Shown: in pieces, positions 57,835 to 64,000 of the stretch | How the letters are laid out: every line of letters starts with the position of its first letter | Position numbering within the stretch: the stretch's first letter is position 1 | DNA from: CAZEPJ01 sp964514105 | Lineage (GTDB): Bacteria; Desulfobacterota; Desulfocorpusculales; Desulfocorpusculum | Assembly (NCBI GenBank): GCA_964514105.1 | Contig: CAZEPJ010000002.1 | Span: 1-64,000 of the forward strand | Length of the DNA: 64,000 bases | Direction: 5' to 3' | Notes under the pieces: model-generated | What the model saw: only the letters and a program-made list of their open reading frames with translations | Databases searched by the model: none | What the model was told of the DNA's origin: nothing | Translations under genes and position numbers: made by a program

Positions 57835-58281
57835 TCACCCGTTTCCCCCGCGGTTGCCCGCCCCCTGCCCCTCGCCTTGCGGGCTCCTCATGCGCGCCTC
57901 GACCAGGGTGACCAGGGCCCGGGCCCGTTCCAGGATTGCGGCGATCCCCTCCGGGCCCAGGTTGTCCCAGTGGACCCCGGCGGCGACCACCACGTTGGCC
58001 CGCAGGGCTGCCGCCAACCGTTCGGCGGCCTCCTGGGCCAGGATCCCCTCCTTGTGGCCCACGTAGGAGAATACCGAGGCCGTGGCGCTCCAGGCCCGGG
58101 GGTCTTTGAGGCTGGGCCTGGGCTGGGCCATGGCCACGGCCCCGATGTGGGGCCGGCTCCCCCCCCAGATCCAGACAAGCCAGTCCGGACCCGCCCTCAC
58201 CACCAGGGCCTCCAGGTCGTACGCACCCCACTGCGTGCGCACGCAAAACCGTTCGGGCATCCCCCCGGGGTCACCGCCCAT
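57835..58281 (-). CDS. LpdD-like protein (putative prenylated-flavin-associated small protein)
   Basis: This 148-residue protein has the compact pattern of LpdD-like proteins, small partners of UbiD-type decarboxylases: SVFSYVGHKEGILAQEAAER, then VVVAAGVHWDNLGPEGIAAI. The GHKE and GVHWDN segments are the most conserved. There is no UbiD or UbiX gene in the window. It converges with the molybdopterin enzyme gene with only six bases between stops. The ATG used has GGGGGAGGG upstream. The C-terminus is glycine-rich. Confidence 0.6.
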   Translation of the reverse strand: MGGDPGGMPERFCVRTQWGAYDLEALVVRAGPDWLVWIWGGSRPHIGAVAMAQPRPSLKDPRAWSATASVFSYVGHKEGILAQEAAERLAAALRANVVVAAGVHWDNLGPEGIAAILERARALVTLVEARMRSPQGEGQGAGNRGGNG

Positions 58282-58358
58282 GCGCCCTCCCCCTTGCGGT
58301 CGACGGCCAGGATGAGGTACCTTGGCCCCTTGGGATCGGCCGGATCCCGGAGGCTGGG

Positions 58359-59180
58359 ATGGAACTGCTCAAGGCCGTCGTCGACCTGTTCATGACCCTT
58401 GTGCTGCTGCGGCTCCTGGTCCGACCCAACGAGGCCTTCTTTCATCCCTTGTATGGTTTGCTCTACCGGGTGACGGACCCCATCGTCACCCCGGCTCGCT
58501 ACATCACCCGGACCCCGGCCCAGGGGATCCTCCTCACCATCCTGGTCCTGGTGGCGGTGCGGGGGGGCATCTACGCCTCCCTGGGCCGGGCCCCCCTGCT
58601 CCTGGGCATGGGCACCAGCCTCCTGGAGCTGGCCCGGTTCGTCTTTCAGGCCTACATGGTCCTCTGGGTGGTGGCCGTGGCCGCAGGCCACCCCTACGGG
58701 CGGGGCCTCATCGACATCATGGCCCGGGCCTTCGTGCCCGTGGACGCGGCCCTGGCGCGACTGGGGGTCCCGCGAAGCCGGTTCATGGCAGGATCTTTTC
58801 TGCTCCTCTGGGCAGTGTACGCCATCGTGAGCGCGGCCATCCAGGGCCTCCTGCTGCTCCAGGACCTGCCCTCACCCATGGTCCTGGTTCAGGGGTTGGC
58901 CGAGGGTCTGATCCTCTTCCTGGCCCTCTTCCCCTTCCCGGGCTTCTTCTCCCTGGTGATCATCGCAGGGGCCATCCTCTCGTGGGTGAGCCCCGATCCG
59001 AGAAACCCCATCGTGCAGGCCCTGTACGGCATCTCGGAGCCCCTGCTCGCCCCCTTTCGGCGCCTCCTGCCCAACCTGGGGGGCATCGACCTGTCGCCCA
59101 TCCTGGCCCTCCTGGCATTTCAGATCCTGGGGGGGCTGGGCCAACAGGCCGTGCTGGAGGCGCTCAAGGCCCTCCGGTGA
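58359..59180 (+). CDS. YggT-family membrane protein
   Basis: This 273-residue inner-membrane protein ends with a clear YggT segment (GAILSWVSPDPRNPIVQALY, then ISEPLLAPFRRLLPNLGGID, then LSPILALLAFQIL). The N-terminal part, from about residue 20 to 150, looks like a second, more diverged copy (LYGLLYRVTDPIVTPAR). About six transmembrane segments are seen. YggT proteins are linked to osmotic or cell-division functions, but the role is not well defined. It diverges from the LpdD-like gene and converges with the small gene at 59182. Confidence 0.85.
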   Translation: MELLKAVVDLFMTLVLLRLLVRPNEAFFHPLYGLLYRVTDPIVTPARYITRTPAQGILLTILVLVAVRGGIYASLGRAPLLLGMGTSLLELARFVFQAYMVLWVVAVAAGHPYGRGLIDIMARAFVPVDAALARLGVPRSRFMAGSFLLLWAVYAIVSAAIQGLLLLQDLPSPMVLVQGLAEGLILFLALFPFPGFFSLVIIAGAILSWVSPDPRNPIVQALYGISEPLLAPFRRLLPNLGGIDLSPILALLAFQILGGLGQQAVLEALKALR

Positions 59181-59181
59181 C

Positions 59182-59460
59182 TCACCCGCCGCATCGGATC
59201 TGCCGGGCCTGCCGGATGACGGCGAGCTGCATGCCGATGGCGGGTATATCGGGGTGGCCCCCCAGGGCCCGGGAGATCTCCCGAAAGGACTCGCCGGCCT
59301 CCCGCCGCCTCCGCACCTCGGCCACCAGCCGGGGGTCGTACTCGGATAAAATGGCCTCCGCTTCCCGCATGATATGGGCGGACGCCCGGCGGCGGCTGGC
59401 CTCCGTGGGGAAGAAGCGCTCCACCATGGACCGGCGTGGAGGCACCGGGTCGGATCCCAT
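59182..59460 (-). CDS. small protein of unknown function, possibly helix-turn-helix
   Basis: This 92-residue basic protein has GGAGG seven bases before its ATG and lies 24 bases after carB on the same strand. The middle has SRRRASAHIMREAEAILSEY and the segment EAGESFREISRALGGHPDIP, whose spacing resembles a helix-turn-helix. It may be a DNA-binding protein co-transcribed with carAB. No family is recognised. Confidence 0.5.
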   Translation of the reverse strand: MGSDPVPPRRSMVERFFPTEASRRRASAHIMREAEAILSEYDPRLVAEVRRRREAGESFREISRALGGHPDIPAIGMQLAVIRQARQIRCGG

Positions 59461-59484
59461 GGATCGCCTCCGCGGGCCTTCCCC

Positions 59485-62859
<3,375 letters not shown>

Positions 62860-62986
62860 GGAATGGGGCTGTCCCTTGTGAACCGTCAGTCGCGCGTTGG
62901 GGCCCACCCCCATCCCCTGGGGCAGGGGAAAGGGTTTGCCGGTTCATCCACGAACCACATGCCACGGGCCACGGTCGACGCCACTT

Positions 62987-64000
62987 TCAGCGTCGGTTTT
63001 TCTCCATCATCTCAACGAAATCCCGGAAGAGGTACGAGGCGTCGTGGGGGCCGGGCGAGGCCTCGGGGTGGTACTGGACCGAGAAGACGGGCAGGCTGCG
63101 ATGCCGCATCCCTTCCAGGGTCTGGTCGTTGAGGTTGACGTGGGTCAGCACCACCTGGTCGGGATCCAGGCTCTCCATGTCCACGCAGAAACCGTGGTTC
63201 TGGGCCGTGATGTCCACCTTGCCCGAGGCGAGGTCCTTGACCGGCTGGTTACCGCCTCGATGTCCGAACTTGAGCTTGAAGGTCCTTCCCCCCAGGGCCA
63301 GCCCCAGGATCTGGTGCCCCAGGCAGATGCCGAAGATGGGCCGGCGGCCCAAGAGCTGCCGCACGCTCTCGACGACGTACGGCACCCCCTCGGGATCGCC
63401 CGGCCCATTGGAGAGAAAGATCCCCTCCGGGTCCAGCTCCAGGATCTCCCGGGCCGTGGCGTGGGCCGGGAGCACCGTGACGTCGCAGCCCGCCGCCCTC
63501 AGGAGCCTCAGGATGTTGTACTTGATGCCGCAGTCCAGGGCCGCCACCCGGTAGGGCGGGAGCGGGGCTCGGGAGGCATCCCTCAAGAACCCTTGCGACC
63601 ATTGATCCTCGCCCAGTCGGGACCGCGGGTCCTCCCAGGTGTAGGCCTCGCGGCACGTCACCTCCTTGACCAGGTCCCGCCCGACCAGGCCCGGCGAGGC
63701 GCATGCCTTGCGCACCAGGCTCCTGGGGTCGAGGTCGGCGGTGGAGAGCACGGCCTTCATGGCACCGGCCTGCCGGATGTGCTTGGTCAGCGCCCGCGTG
63801 TCGATCCCCTCGACGCCCACGATGCCGTGCCGCTTGAGGTAGTCGCCCAGAGAGCCGGTGGCCCGCCAGTTGCTGTAGGCCGGGGCGCACTCCTTCACCA
63901 CGAATCCCTCCACGTGGGGCCGCCACGACTCCACGTCCTGATCGTTGACCCCGTAGTTGCCGATGAGGGGGTAGGTCATGGTGACGATCTGGCCTTTGTA
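62987..64000 (-). CDS. carA: carbamoyl-phosphate synthase small subunit (5' end beyond the window)
   Basis: The 3' 338 codons of carA. The frame stays open to the window edge, where YKGQIVT followed by MTYPLIGNYGVNDQD matches the N-terminal domain of CarA, so the gene continues past 64000. The glutamine amidotransferase domain is complete: the nucleophile in FGICLGHQILGLA and the His-Glu pair in FSVQYHPEASPGPHDA. It supplies ammonia from glutamine to CarB. The carA-carB gap is 127 bases. Confidence 0.95.
   Translation of the reverse strand, partial: YKGQIVTMTYPLIGNYGVNDQDVESWRPHVEGFVVKECAPAYSNWRATGSLGDYLKRHGIVGVEGIDTRALTKHIRQAGAMKAVLSTADLDPRSLVRKACASPGLVGRDLVKEVTCREAYTWEDPRSRLGEDQWSQGFLRDASRAPLPPYRVAALDCGIKYNILRLLRAAGCDVTVLPAHATAREILELDPEGIFLSNGPGDPEGVPYVVESVRQLLGRRPIFGICLGHQILGLALGGRTFKLKFGHRGGNQPVKDLASGKVDITAQNHGFCVDMESLDPDQVVLTHVNLNDQTLEGMRHRSLPVFSVQYHPEASPGPHDASYLFRDFVEMMEKNRR

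Overview
The window is GC-rich and gene-dense, with operons whose genes often overlap by ATGA. It looks like an anaerobic or facultatively anaerobic Gram-negative bacterium, most likely Desulfobacterota or a related high-GC lineage. The grounds are two ferredoxin-linked 2-oxoacid oxidoreductases, a split B12-dependent methylmalonyl-CoA mutase, a two-subunit class I fumarase, TRAP and ABC carboxylate/sugar-type transporters, outer-membrane and lipoprotein genes, and short palindromic intergenic repeats. The lineage is inferred from gene content only. One run of 100 N marks a scaffold gap, so this is a draft or metagenome assembly. No rRNA, tRNA, CRISPR array or insertion sequence was seen.

Layout. 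1-4.1 kb: end of an unknown gene, a MoeB/ThiF-like E1 enzyme, a secreted type-B carboxylesterase and an alkylsulfatase-like metallo-beta-lactamase protein. 4.3-13.8 kb: a GntR-led catabolic operon behind a near-consensus promoter (regulator, ABC binding protein, a gap-broken secreted hydrolase, two permeases, a CaiB-type CoA-transferase, a QueG-like iron-sulfur protein, an enolase-superfamily enzyme and the ABC ATPase). 13.8-17.2 kb: an undescribed-looking envelope module (secreted protein, predicted beta-barrel, two tandem paralogous secreted proteins, terminator). 17.2-19.9 kb: msrA, small proteins and a patatin-like lipase.

19.9-28.0 kb (minus strand): reductive pyrimidine degradation, with an NCS1 permease, dihydropyrimidinase, PreA, a class III aminotransferase and two unrelated N-carbamoyl amidohydrolases. 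28.1-40.3 kb (minus strand): an uninterrupted propionyl-CoA-to-oxaloacetate module (carboxyltransferase, split mutase, epimerase, sucCD, sdhCDAB, two-subunit fumarase), headed by a TetR regulator whose promoter carries two 16-bp direct repeats. The two blocks join chemically: thymine breakdown gives 3-aminoisobutyrate, which can become propionyl-CoA.

40.8-47.1 kb: a VorB-type 2-oxoacid:ferredoxin oxidoreductase, an MBL hydrolase and TRAP permeases, facing a convergent TRAP binding protein. 47.2-52.5 kb: a membrane protein with a helix-hairpin-helix-like tail, TPR protein, M48 lipoprotein protease, CcdA and DedA. 52.6-55.6 kb: a complete korDABC-type 2-oxoglutarate:ferredoxin oxidoreductase. 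55.7-59.5 kb: a molybdopterin oxidoreductase with an odd iron-sulfur motif, an LpdD-like protein, a YggT protein and a small protein. 59.5-64 kb: carB and the 3' part of carA.
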